Below, piece by piece: positions 46,405 through 57,713 of a DNA stretch of 64,000 nucleotides (positions within the stretch are counted from its first letter, which is position 1; every line of letters starts with the position of its first letter). Position numbers and translations under genes: made by a program. Source of the stretch: Mikania micrantha (lineage: Eukaryota; Streptophyta; Magnoliopsida; Asterales; Asteraceae); NCBI GenBank assembly GCA_009363875.1, contig CM018682.1, positions 65,618,031 through 65,682,030 on the forward strand, read 5' to 3'. The notes under the pieces are model-generated. The model ran no database searches. It was not told the DNA's origin and was given only the letters and a program-made list of their open reading frames with translations.

Positions 46405-49400
46405 GACGGCCAAGAAAGCTTAAACATGTTTGGTATGTAGACAGTGGCTGTGCACATGACTGGGGACTTTTCTCAGTTACATGAGGTTACACCATTCAAC
46501 GGAGGTTATGTATCATTTGCGGGAGACAAGGGAGGAAGGATAAGCATGAATGGCACGGTCACAAATGGAACTCTCAGTTTCAAAGATGTTTACTATGTTG
46601 AAGAACTCAATCACAGTCTTTTGAGTGTTTCTCAGATCTGTGACAAGAGTTTTTCCACACATTTCACAAACAAGGAATGTCTTATTCTTAAGCCTGGTTT
46701 TGTGGTGCCTGAGAAGTGGATTCTGATGAGAACTCCAAGAATAAACAATGCCTATATTATCAACATGAATTCAGATTCATTCACTGAGAACACTTGCTTG
46801 TTCTCAAAGGCATCGGAGCATGATTTTCTGTTGTAGCATCGTCGACTAGGTCACGTAACTCTAAAGAATCTGAACAGACTTGCCACGGGAGATCACGTAA
46901 TCGGTTTGCCTTCTAAAGATTTCTCCACTATTGAGAAGTGCAATGCTTGTGACAAGGGGAAGCAACACAAGAGACCCCACAAGCCTAAATTGTTCAATTC
47001 TATCTCCTCAGTTCTTCAACTTCTTCATATGGATCTCTTCGGACCAGTCAACGTAATGAGTATCGGGAAAAAGTCATATTGTCTTGTCGTGACAGATGAT
47101 TATTCCAGATTCACTTGGGTTTTCTTTCTAGCCAAAAAGGATGAAACACCGGAGATTCTGAAGAAGTTCATTACCTTGATTGAAAATCGGAAGAATCAAA
47201 AGGTCAAGGTGATTAGAACTGATAATGGCACTGAATTTAGAAATCAGACTCTTATAAATTTCTGCGATGAGAAAGGAATTGCTAGGCAGTACAGTGCAGC
47301 CAGAACTCCTCAACAAAATGGAGTTGCAGAAAGGAGAAACAGAACGCTTATAGAAGCTGCACGAACAATGTTGTCAGAATCCAAGCTGCCAATCTTCTTC
47401 TGGGCTGAAGCAGTTAACACCGCTTGCTATGTTCAAAATCGAGCACTCCTGAACAAGCGTCATCAGAAGACTCCCTACGAGATTCTCTTTAATCAAAAGC
47501 CCAAAGTTGGACACTTCAAGTCTTTCGAATGCCCTTGTACTCTTCTTCATACAGAGCCAAATCACAAGTTTGATGATAAGGCAGATGAGTGTTACTTTGT
47601 AGGATATTCATCCAAGAGAGCAGCTTACAGAGTTTACAACAAGAAGACTCTGATGATAGTGGAATCGTACTACATAGATTGGCAAGAAATGAATTCTACA
47701 GATGCCGGTTCTGGTCCAAACTGGTTATTTGAGTATGATTCTACTTTCAGACCCTTTAACCATACCTCAGAGAACTCAGAATCATCCAAGCAGACTGATA
47801 ACTTCTACAAGGGTGATGATGTGGACTATAGGGTTGACTATGTTCCACGTGATCCTAACCTCTTAACAGTTGACCCTCCAGGCATGTACAATCATGGTCC
47901 TCAAGCTCAGCCAACCCCAATACATGAAGTTCTTCCATCAGAACCAGATGTTTCTCAGTCCGTTCAACCTCTCCCGGAAACCGATCAAGTGTCATCCTCC
48001 TCCCATCAGACTTTTGATAATCCATTGTTCTCAGATAGCATTCCTGAGGAACATTGCGTGGATCACGGAGCCGAAGCAAGTGGAACTGCTCCTATCGACA
48101 ACATCTCTTCTTCAAATGAATATCAAGTGAACATCATCAGCAACTTGCTAGACAATCTAGCTGTGGAGGAAGTGCCAACACTCAGCATAAACAAGAATCA
48201 TCCAGTTGAAAATATTATTGGACCTCTCTCAGAAGGCGTTCTCACTCGATGCAGATCCATTACAGCTCAGAACATCTTGCCTGAGGAGACAACTACCAGA
48301 AGCCAATCAGGTCCAATTAATTCTTGTTTATACTCATGTTTTATTTCGCAGGTTGAGCCCAAAAATGTCAAAATGGCTCTCAAAGAGTCCAGCTGGGTTG
48401 AGGCAATGCAGGGAGAGCTGATGCAGTTTCAGAAACTTAAAGTATGGAATCTGGTTCCACTGCCCAAAGGAAAACTGCCTATAGGAACCAGATGGGTTTT
48501 CAGAAACAAGAGAGATAATTCAGGTGTGATTATCCGGAATAAAGCCAGATTGGTGGTTCAAGGCTTCTACCAACAGGAAGGGATAGATTATGAGGAAGTC
48601 TTTGCACCAGTTGCAAGACTTGAAGCAATACGGATTTTCTTGGCCTATGCCTCCTACATGAACTTCACGGTGTATCAGATGGATGTGAAGACGGCTTTCT
48701 TGTATGGAAAGGTAAAGGAAGAAATCTATGTATGCCAGCCTCCTGGGTTTGAAGATTCTCAGTATCCAGAGCATGTCTACAAGTTAGACAAAGCTCTTTA
48801 TGGTCTCCATCAAGCACCGCGAGCATGGTATGCTACGCTTATTGATCATCTACTTGCAAATGGATATACCCGTGGAGCCATTGATTAGACGTTGTTCGTC
48901 CGCAAGGATAAAGATGATTTGATTCTCGTCCAAATCTACGTGGATGACATTATATTTGGCTCCACAAGCTCAGCGCTGTGTAAGGAATTTGAGGGGGTAA
49001 TGAAGAAGAAATTTGAAATGAGCGCAATGGGAGAAATGACCTTCTTTCTAGGTCTACAGGTGAAGCAAGATTTTAAGGGTGTGCTGATTCACCAACGAAA
49101 ATATGTCACGGACATTTTGAACAAGTTCAAAATGATGGAGTCAAAACCGGCATCCACTCCCATGGCTGCTCGTCCTATCTTGACTTCAGATTTGGAAGGT
49201 AAAGATGTTGATCAACACCTCTATCGCTCGATGATTGGTTCTCTGATGTATCCGACTGCTAGTCGTCCAGACATCATGTTCTCAGTATGTCAGTGTGCCA
49301 GATATCAGGCAAATCCGAAGGCATCTCACCTTATAGCTGTCAAGAGAATCTTTCGGTACCTAGTCGGGAAGCCTAGACTCGGTCTTTGGTACCCAAAGAA

Positions 49401-49874
49401 CTCTGAGTTTCGATTATTTGCATACTCAGATAGTGACTTTGGTGGATGTAACCTGGATAGGAAATCAACCACCGGTGGGTGTCAGTACCTGGGAGATCGC
49501 CTTGTCTCATGGCAATGCAAGAAACAAACAACCGTATCCACATCTACTACGGAAGCTGAATATGTTGCTGCTTCCAGTTGTTGCTCGCAGGTTATCTGGA
49601 TGCAACAACAACTCCTCGATTACGGTTTGAACTTTCTCCTATTTATTGTGACAATGAAGCCGCCTTACAGATCGTCAAGAATCCGGTACAACACTCCAAA
49701 ACTAAACATATTGACATCCGGATTCATTTCATCCGTGACTGTTTTGAACGGAAACTCATTCATCTTGAAAAGGTCCATACAGATGATAATCTGGCGGATC
49801 TTTTCACAAAACCGTTCGACACAGCACGCTTTCATCACTTGTTTGCCTCTCTAAAACTAATAAGCTTCAATTAA
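46401..49874 (+). pseudogene. A: copia pol (protease, integrase, RT, RNase H), broken
   Basis: Protease begins WYVDSGCA at 46431, with a frameshift directly after the active site. The GAG-pre-integrase domain is cut by TAG at 46834-46836 (Trp position before HRRLGHV). Integrase shows its D-D-E landmarks (LHMDLFGPV, RTDNGTEFRNQ, PQQNGVAERRNRTL). RT shows LVVQGFYQQEGIDYEE, QMDVKTAFLYG and YVDD (48937-48948), with TAG at 48886-48888 replacing a Lys codon. RNase H shows YSDSDFGGC and STTEAEYVAASS. A frameshift near 49632 moves the last 75 codons to another frame, ending in TAA at 49872. At least four lesions make it non-functional. Confidence 0.9.
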
Positions 49875-51016
49875 AAGCATTTTTGTAAATACATTAAAAT
49901 TTATGTCCTAATCTGTTCACAAATTTAGGGGGAGAAAATTTAAAAAACAACAAAAAGATTTTTCGTTTTTTGAGTCAAAATTTACAAAACAACAAAAAGA
50001 TTTTCGGTCTTTGAGTCAGTCTAATATGATCTACAAGTTTAGGGGGAGTTAAGTTTTCAAACCCTAAGAAAAGAAGATTCTGCCTCTTGTTATTCAAAGA
50101 AAATTACAAAAATATTTTTTAAAATTTCACACTCTTAATAAGATTTCTAAAAGAATAACAACTTTGAATATCTATTCTATACTAAGAAGTTGAAATAAGT
50201 TTTTCAAAACTTAAATAATCAGACTTGATCAAAATTAAAATACATATAAATAAATAAGTGTGAAATTGTGATCATTAGATAACTAGAAATGTGTGACAAC
50301 TATTTGACTTCTTGATTAAATCCTTGAATCAAAACGAGATTGTGTTTTTATAAACTTGAAATTGTGTTTGAAAAACTCGGGTATTTCCTATGTTTTGTGC
50401 AAACAAAGAGGGGAAATACCTACTGAAGCATCCTATGTTTTGCGTAAGCAAAGAACTGGATGTGTGACGTTAAGGCCAATGTGTCTGCAAATCAGAATAA
50501 TAAAAGATGCCAATGAGCACAAGATGATAGAACCCCTTCTTGTTCTTGATTCTAACCTAATAGATCTGTTCTTTTCTTTCCTCATCTTAAAAATCTATCA
50601 AAATAATTTGAAGTTCGTTAAAACACAATCAAAGTTTGAAACAAAGAATTTAACAAGACTGATAGGTTGCATATTAATCTAGTCTTACAATCTAATTGTT
50701 CACAAATTTCCCATAAGATATTTTCAGGAAAACTTGATCATATAACTGATTTTTAAGAGATGGAATAACTAGTTGAAATCATTGGCGGGGAATAGCTATT
50801 TAAAGGTTGTGCTTCGTTAAGAAATTATCTAAGATGGTAAAATTTTGATAACAGATTTGATCCCACAAATTTGACCCGACTAAACTTAAACTTGTCATAT
50901 CTTATTTTATTTTATTTTATTTTATTTTAGAAATGTTAGAATTTTAAATCGAAATAAGAAAATAAGTGCGTGTACTCGAAATCGAGTACACGAAAAATGC
51001 GTACTCGAAATGACTC

Positions 51017-51024
51017 TATAAATA
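51017..51024 (+). promoter_or_regulatory. A: candidate internal promoter TATA box
   Basis: CTCTATAAATAG, a near-ideal plant TATA box, is flanked on both sides by TTCGAGTACA motifs, as the LTR's TATATATAG is preceded by them. Confidence 0.45.
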
Positions 51025-51424
51025 GTCCAACCACATTTAATTTCGAGTACCATTTATTTCGTGTACACACTTCTCCATTTCGAGTACAGATTGTTTGCTC
51101 TGAGGCGATTTCGATTTCTAGACCCGATCTCAAACTTCTACTCCGGCCATCTTATAGATCATCATTAGGCGAACTTAGGTATAGAGTTTTATCAATTTTT
51201 GACCGTGGATTCGAAAGTTATGGTCAAAAGTAATTTTCGAATACGCGACTTTCGTGTACAGACAGTTTTTGGTTAAAATTGAGCACGAAATACTTGAAAT
51301 TGAAAGGCAAGTTGTGAATATGCAGGTCGCCTCCCAATTCCGAGTATATTGAACATGATTAGAAAATCTAAGGAGCCAAAATGATGAATTTTTCAAAGAA
51401 TCTTGAGTACACGAAATGTAAAAT

Positions 51425-51590
51425 TTCGAGTACAAGCACACTTCGTGTACAACCTGTATTTCGTGTATAGATTGTGCTTCGTGTACAGATTACATTTCGT
51501 GTACAAGTTCCATTTCGTGTACAGAGTGCATTTCGTGTACAGAATATACTTCGTGTACATCTTGATCTTCGTGTACAGCTCGTTGTCTCG
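51425..51590 (+). repeat. A: CGTGTACA array, 18-bp period
   Basis: Eight units of CGTGTACA plus 10 bp, with 18-bp spacing (for example CGTGTACAGATTACATTT). The period is a multiple of three, so all frames stay open and a spurious FVYRxH repeat ORF appears. It is the same motif and period as the leader array. Confidence 0.9.
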
Positions 51591-51668
51591 AGTGAAAATG
51601 TTAAGTTCAAGAACAGAAAACTCAAGACTTAGAAAATTTTCAACAAATCCAGTTTTGTTGAACTTAAA

Positions 51669-51695
51669 CTAACTTGATCTGTTTGTGTCTTTCAG
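51669..51695 (+). other. A: strong 3' splice-site-like sequence before the extra ORF
   Basis: A CTAAC branch point (51669-51673) and a T-rich tract TTTGTGTCTTTCAG end at 51695, exactly abutting ATG at 51696. This is close to the plant consensus. Confidence 0.5.
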
Positions 51696-53920
51696 ATGGC
51701 AGACTTACGGTTCGTGCATGATCACAACATGACAGCATTCCTTGGGGAACCTCCAGCAAAACATTCAGAGTTCAAGAGTATGGTGGATGGACTGATCTTG
51801 TCACCCATCAACTATGCCATCATGGAGTATCAGCCTATTATGACTGATTTTGTCAGGAGTTTCTGGAGCACCGTAGAAGAAAGTACCGATGCGGATGGAA
51901 ACATGAGTATCGTTGGAAAGATCCAAGGTCATCACATCTTGATTTCAAAGCAAATTATCAGAGAATATCTGCAGTTCGGAGACAAAGATTCAGACCCAGT
52001 TGAGCTTGATAAAGCATTGGTGAACCGAACTGTTTTTCAGATGGGACACGAAGGTGCCTACCCTCCAACAGAAACGAAATTGCTACATCCCTACTGGAGG
52101 TATCTGGCACACGTAGTGACACAGTGTCTCTCCGGACGAAAAGGTGGATATGATGTCCTAAACCAGACTCTTAGCTCCTGTCTAGTGGCTTTAGCACTTG
52201 GAATGGATTTTAACTTCTCAAGGATGATCTTCCTTGGCATGCATGCAAATATCAAAGGACGGAGAAAGGAACGGTTCCTGGCATTCCCACGATTTTTGCA
52301 GATCATCTTCAACCGAAAGTATCCTTCTCTGACTCCCACTCTTGGCACTTTGGAGATCAAGAGAATGCGCGATGACATTTTTGGATACATGAAGATGAAC
52401 AAACGAGGGAAAAAGCAGTACATCGGTTAGAGGCCACTGATAAAGTTTGGACGTTTTGTGGGAGATGACAATGTTGTGGAGGATCAACGCACTCCTGTTG
52501 CCTTTGTGGCCGAGGAGCATGATGTCCAAGCTACAAGTTCAAGTTCAAAAGTTGATAAAGCAGCAGAGGATACTACTCATGAGCCTTCTTCTTCATCAAG
52601 CGAAGATTTTGTTCCTGAAAAGCCACCTCCCACCAGACAGGAACGAGAAGAAGCACAGGATGCGGACTACACTCCAACTCCTGAGTCATCGCCGAAGAAG
52701 AAGAGGCAAAAGACAATGGCCAAGAGAACCAGAGATCCCCGATTTCAGAAGATGTTCTCAAGCTTATCCTTCTCATCTGCTGCATCTATCATATCACAGG
52801 CACCTACTCAACCACCTTCGCCTACACAACCACCTCCATCTACACAATCCAGGCAACCCACACAACCCAAGACACTTACAAAAACCAAGCCACCTTCACC
52901 ACCTCCTGTTACCCAACCTCCTACACTTACACAACCACCTTCACCACCTCCAGTCACACAACCTCCTATAGTTACACAACCACCTCCACCACCTCCACCT
53001 ACACAACCTGTAAAACCCAAAAACCTAAACCTTCAGCCAAACCAACAAAACCCAAGCTAGTCATCAAAATTCCCACCACTCGTCCATCTGCCACTGCCCT
53101 TCCACATACCAAAACTCAATCACCTCCACCTCACTCAAGCAGTGGCAAAGGAAAATCTCCTTTGCGCGCTAATTCACCTTATGAGCCGATACATGTGCCT
53201 GTCGATCTCGTGGGCCTGCAGGAACGAGTATTTACACTTGAGAAGGATTCTGAGCGCAAGGATGGTCTTATCCGAAATCTACAAGAAGGGATGATAAAGA
53301 TATGTGGCGAGCTTAACAAGTGTCATGGAAAGGTCAAGGCTCACAGAAAGTTCATCAGATGTCTGTTGATAGAGAACCATGAGATGAAGAAGGACATCAA
53401 AAGGCTTAAAGGAGAGGAAGTTCCAGAGTCCGATGATGAGTACATAGATGATGTTTTTCATGACAGTGATGATGACAGTGATGATAGTGACAATGATGAT
53501 GGTGATGACGAGAAGGAAAAGGAGGATGACGAAGATGATAAGGATGATGGTGGAAACGTGAAAGAAGATGATCCATCCGATAAAGGGGATCAAGGACCTC
53601 CAGATGACCAAGATCAAGGAGGAGCCACTGGAAATCCATCCTCTTCAGGAAAGCCTAATGGTCTTTATGATGATCGTTTTGGAGATATTCCTGACGATAT
53701 CTTGTTTGGCGACTGTGTTCAGCCTGATGAAACATCAGGAGCTGGCCTTGATAGCTGGTTTGATGACTTACCAGAGGATTTTGACTTTGAGTGGTCTGGT
53801 GAAAAGACTATGGAAGGAGCTGAACCTTCTGCAGGGCCATCTGTAGAGGAAGAACCAGAAAACATCATACTTGGATGTTGGACTAAAAGAACCAATGAGC
53901 CTGATCAGAAAAATCTCTAA
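51696..53920 (+). pseudogene. A: extra ('env-like') ORF downstream of pol, two lesions
   Basis: SIRE-type copia elements carry a third ORF here, historically called env-like. The start at 51696 (MADLRFVHDHN) follows a CAG. The first 244 codons form a globular domain (FWSTVEES, IREYLQFGD, FPRFLQIIFNRKYPSL), ending in TAG at 52428-52430. The same frame continues with an acidic segment, a basic cluster SPKKKRQKTMAKR, and a long Pro/Thr/Gln repeat (TQPPSPPPVTQPP). A frameshift near 53025 leads to the last part, with a coiled coil (LQERVFTLEKDSERKD) and a very Asp/Glu-rich tail, ending in TAA at 53920. I see no signal peptide and no clear membrane segment. The basic cluster looks like a nuclear localisation signal. 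Confidence 0.75.
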
Positions 53921-53973
53921 GTCTCACAACACTTACAACAACTGAAGAAGAACACAACGGCTGACATTCACTT

Positions 53974-54460
53974 TGTAGAAGTTACAAGATCTGAAGTTAT
54001 ATACAACAGCTGAAGTGTAAGTCTTCAGATGTTGTGGTGTTAGTTTAGTCTTCAGTAGTTTTCTTTCAGTATTTGTAAAAGTCTGATGAGTGTTTTACTC
54101 ATCAGATGTTGTAGTTCTATTTCAGTAGTTTTATGTCTTCAGTAGTTATAAGAGAATGTCTTCAGATGTTGTAGACATTCTCAGTAGTTTAGTTAAATCA
54201 GTAGTTATCTTTTGTCTGTTAGGTGTCAACATCATGTGACATCATCAGACGTCACTGTTTCTATTTAAGTGCAGTTGACATTTTGTATTTTGTAACGAAG
54301 TTAGTGCGATTGAATGAATTATTCCTTTTGCAGAATTTCTCTTTCTATAACAAACATGTTCTTTACTGTTTGATTGAATTTACGTTGTTCTTGCTAAGTT
54401 TGAGCTAATTCATTGTTGAATTCCGCTGCTATTGATCAAATGAGAACATCTGATCCTACA
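53974..54460 (+). repeat. B: SIRE-like copia 5' LTR (left end approximate)
   Basis: The right end, GATCCTACA at 54460, is fixed by the PBS two bases on. The left end is inferred from TGTAG matching CTACA. It contains repeated TCTTCAG(A/T) and CAGATGTTGTAG motifs, a 10-bp perfect inverted repeat TCTGATGAGT/ACTCATCAGA (54082-54106, loop GTTTT), and a CTATTTAA TATA-like box (54261-54268). B is inserted just after A's extra ORF. 53921-53973 is therefore the last visible piece of A. Confidence 0.65.
54261..54268 (+). promoter_or_regulatory. B: TATA-like box of LTR
   Basis: TTTCTATTTAAGTG. The same CTATTTAA recurs upstream of B's extra ORF at 61516-61523. Confidence 0.45.
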
Positions 54461-54462
54461 AT

Positions 54463-54477
54463 TGGTATCAGAGCAGG
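54463..54477 (+). other. B: primer binding site
   Basis: TGGTATCAGAGCAGG, initiator tRNA-Met type. CAG|GTTAAT at its end is a possible splice donor. The 54478-54693 leader shows nothing else. Confidence 0.93.
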
Positions 54478-54693
54478 TTAATCATTGATCGATTAAACAA
54501 TTGATCTCTGAAACTGCTCAAATTTTGTTCTCTAAGTTGATCGAGTTAGCCGATTAGTAAGAATTTGTTATAGATTGAAGTTTTCTGTTAACTTCTGTTG
54601 ATTTGTTTTTCAATATCAATTTGTTTTGAATCAATTGGTTCAAGTTTGTGTTAATTCACTTGAATTTTGTTGATATTGATTGAATCTGAAATC

Positions 54694-57600
54694 ATGACAA
54701 CTCCAAACAATGATCCACACAACACTGGCTCCGCAACCAAGCCTCCGATGCTGGTTCGGAGTGAGTACAACATTTGGCAACGTAGAATGCTACACCACTT
54801 GTCAATTAACAGTGCTGGATGTTGGAAATCTGTAGTGCATGGTCCGTATAAACCCATGATCACTGATCCTGAAACTAAAATCATGATTCCGAAACCATCG
54901 GATATGTATTCAGATGAGGATATCAAATTGTTTGAAATTGATGCGAAAGCTCATGGTATTCTAGCCATGGCTTTGCCGAATGAGATTTATTCCGGCTTGA
55001 TGCATCATGATACTGCTCATGATCTCTGGGTTGCACTGAAAGAACAATTCGGTGGAACCGATGAGGTTTTAGCAAATACTAGAGAAATCCTTGCTCAGCA
55101 GTATGAGACCTTTTCTCATAGAAAGGGTGAATCATTGACTCAACAATTTGAGCGGTTCTCATGTTTGATTTCTGAATTAAAAATGGTTAAGCAGGAATAT
55201 ACTAATAGTCAGATGAACAACAGATTTCTTAGATCATTGCCTGAGAGATGGGATACTTATACTATTGTCCTACGCTCCAGTGCAAATCTAGAACATCTAT
55301 CTCTCACCCAACTCCATGAGAAACTCTTAACATTTGAGAGAGAGGTAGAACAGAAAAGAAAGCTGTCTTCATCTGGCAAGCTCACTGATGACTTTATTCC
55401 CGGCAATACTGCTTTGATTGGTCAAGAGTCCGAGTTTAATGGGTCTGAATGTTCTTATGATGAACATATTGATTTTTCTACTAACAATACTGAACATGCT
55501 TTTGTGGGAGTTGATGGTAATGCAAGAAATTATGGTGATAATTTGTGTTTTGTGATGGATGACTTGAAAGGAATCCCAGATGATGATCTAGAGGAAATGG
55601 ACATTTTGAGTCAAATGGCATTAATCAACATCAGATCTCAAAAGTTCTACAAAAGAACAGGAAGAAAATTCCCTGGATTATCTGGCAAAACCAAAGTTGG
55701 TTTTGACAAAGGGAAGTTGAGATGCCACAAGTGTCACAGGCTTGGTCATTTTGCTAGAGAGTGCAAATCAACTGGACCTAGTTCTTCTGCACCGTTTGTG
55801 ACCTTTCCAAACATCAACACACCAAACAAAGGACAACAATCTTCTGGAACCAGTCAACAACAATTTTATCCAGCCCATTTTGTTCCACAAAGTCCTATGC
55901 CGTATCCATATCCTTGCTTTTACATGCCTCAACCTACTCACACTCCAGCATTAATTCCTTCACAATCACCTGCTCTTCCTGATCCCAGCAAATCACAAAC
56001 AAATCAACAGCCTCAACAACAACAACATCAGAGCTTCTTCACCCCTGGAGTAGCTGATTGGAGTAGTTTACCTGATGACTTATCTGACTTCAATATGCAG
56101 CTCTACTCTGAAGCTGGTCCACATGGTGGAGATAACCCATTTGGGAATCTTGCCTTGATGGCTATTGATTCAACTGACACCTCAAGTTCAACTTCTTCAA
56201 CATCTCAGGTATCATCTGAATCAAAAGCTAAGTTGTGTTCAGAATCATGTATTTCAGCATTTGCTTCCATTAGAGAAATAAATGTTGAATTAATCAATGA
56301 GAAGTTGGCTTTAGAAAAGGCTGTGACTAAGAATAAAACTGAATTTGAGAAAGTTTTGAATGAAAAAGAGTCTGAAATTTATAAACTCAAGTGTCAATTG
56401 TCTGATGAAATGGCTAGGGTGGAAGTAATGCTTGTGAAACACAATGATCTGAAACAAACACTTGCAGCAACCCAAGTAGAGTGTGAAAGATGGGTTGAGT
56501 CTTGCAAGGGGTTTGCGATGTTATTAAACAAACAAACAGTATCAAATGTGAAGTTTGGTATTGGATACAATCACACTGCCCCCCCCCAGCTGATTATACA
56601 CCAAAAAATCTTGATTGTGAGTCTGAAGGGGACAGTGTATACCAATCCACCAAATCTTCAGAAAAGTCTGATGCTGAAGAATCATTTGAAGGTGAGTTAA
56701 GTGCATGCAAATCTGAGTCTGACACTGTTGATATTGAGACATATTCTTATTCAATTGGGTGTACAAATGTCATTCAGAATGACACATGTCAGGATAGTGT
56801 CTTAGTTGAGATTAATCCTGATGAAAAAGTTTTCAATGAATTAAATTTAAAACTGATTGAGTCAGATGGGCATGGCACTGGAGAGAAAGATGCACGGCTT
56901 GTGATAAGCCAAAGTGTCTCATCAGCAGTTATAGAAAAAGCTGGTAATGTTACAACTGCTGATGACAATGGTGTTGATAGACAAGTACTGAAGAATAACT
57001 CTTCAGAGGTTGTCAACACATCAGTTGTTGTCAAAAAGTCTACAACATCTAATGTTACACAAGTACTGAAGAAGAAAAATTCTGTATCTAAGTCTTCAGT
57101 ACTTGTCAATACTCACAAGGAGAAACACAAGAGGGTGCCTTGTGAAATTTGTAGGTTGTTTAATCATTCATCTGATGAATGCTGGTACAGGAAAGGTTCT
57201 AAATTCAATAAAATTAAGAACAAAAACAAGAACATACTCAAAATGAAAAATGAATTTAGTTCCAAGTTTGTACCAGAATCATCAGTAGTTTCAAAATCTG
57301 GAAAAACCTCACAAGGAAATGAATCAAGTAACTCCAAGAAAGGTAAAGGGGTTGTTCCAGATTCAAAGAAACAACACTTGAAAGATTCTTCATCAATTAA
57401 AGACACTAAGGTGATTAAACACAAAAATCAAAAGTCAGGTCCTAATGTGTCAAATGAAATCAAAATATTGACACAAAACCATAATCAACTGATGTTAATG
57501 ATGCAACAATTGCTAGGAAGAGTCAATCTAGCAGAGGCATCTGTTGCTTCATTTCATAAGAAGAAACCAAGGTCAAAAACCAAGGTTAAAGCTTTTGAAA

Positions 57601-57701
57601 AGAATGATTCAAGTGTTGATTCAAATGAAAATGTTAATTTTGTTTCTTCATGTGTTAACAGACCCAAAACCAAACTGGTTTGGGTCCCAAAGTCTAACTG
57701 A
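54694..57701 (+). pseudogene. B: copia gag (SIRE-like), one homopolymer frameshift
   Basis: The preferred start is MTTPNNDPHN at 54694; an upstream in-frame ATG at 54667 adds nine residues. The order is gag domain (YNIWQRRMLHHL, DLWVALKEQFGG, RFLRSLPERWDT), zinc knuckle CHKCHRLGHFAREC (about 55725-55767), Gln/Pro-rich linker, long coiled coil (about 56270-56500), then a frameshift at a nine-C run (56579-56587). The other frame continues with a second knuckle, CEICRLFNHSSDEC (about 57140), and a Lys/Ser-rich basic region, ending WVPKSN and TGA at 57699-57701. Apart from the C run it is open throughout. A one-base sequencing or assembly error is possible, in which case Gag is intact. Confidence 0.85.
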
Positions 57702-57713
57702 GTGTGTTGATGT

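Larger units (their letters stand above)
49875..51695 (+). other. A: pol to extra-ORF spacer with PPT-like tracts, TATA and arrays
   Basis: This spacer is long for a copia element. TTTAGGGGGAG occurs at 49924-49934 and 50038-50048, like a PPT, but no LTR follows. Two 40-bp copies of TTTCCTATGTTTTG(T/C)G-AAGCAAAGA-like sequence lie at 50383-50455. From 50968 the TTCG(A/T)GTACA motif returns, partly as inverted pairs around 50968-50990. TATAAATA lies at 51017-51024, and a regular array follows. The end carries a strong 3' splice site. I see no real ORF. Confidence 0.7.

Noticed and set aside
51403..51672. ORF with FVYRxH hexapeptide repeats
   Set aside because: It results from the 18-bp array, whose period keeps any frame open. 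It has no start context or domain, and the motif is also used in non-coding places.
52808..53020. Glycine-rich ORF on the minus strand
   Set aside because: Antisense shadow of the Pro/Thr/Gln repeat in A's extra ORF.
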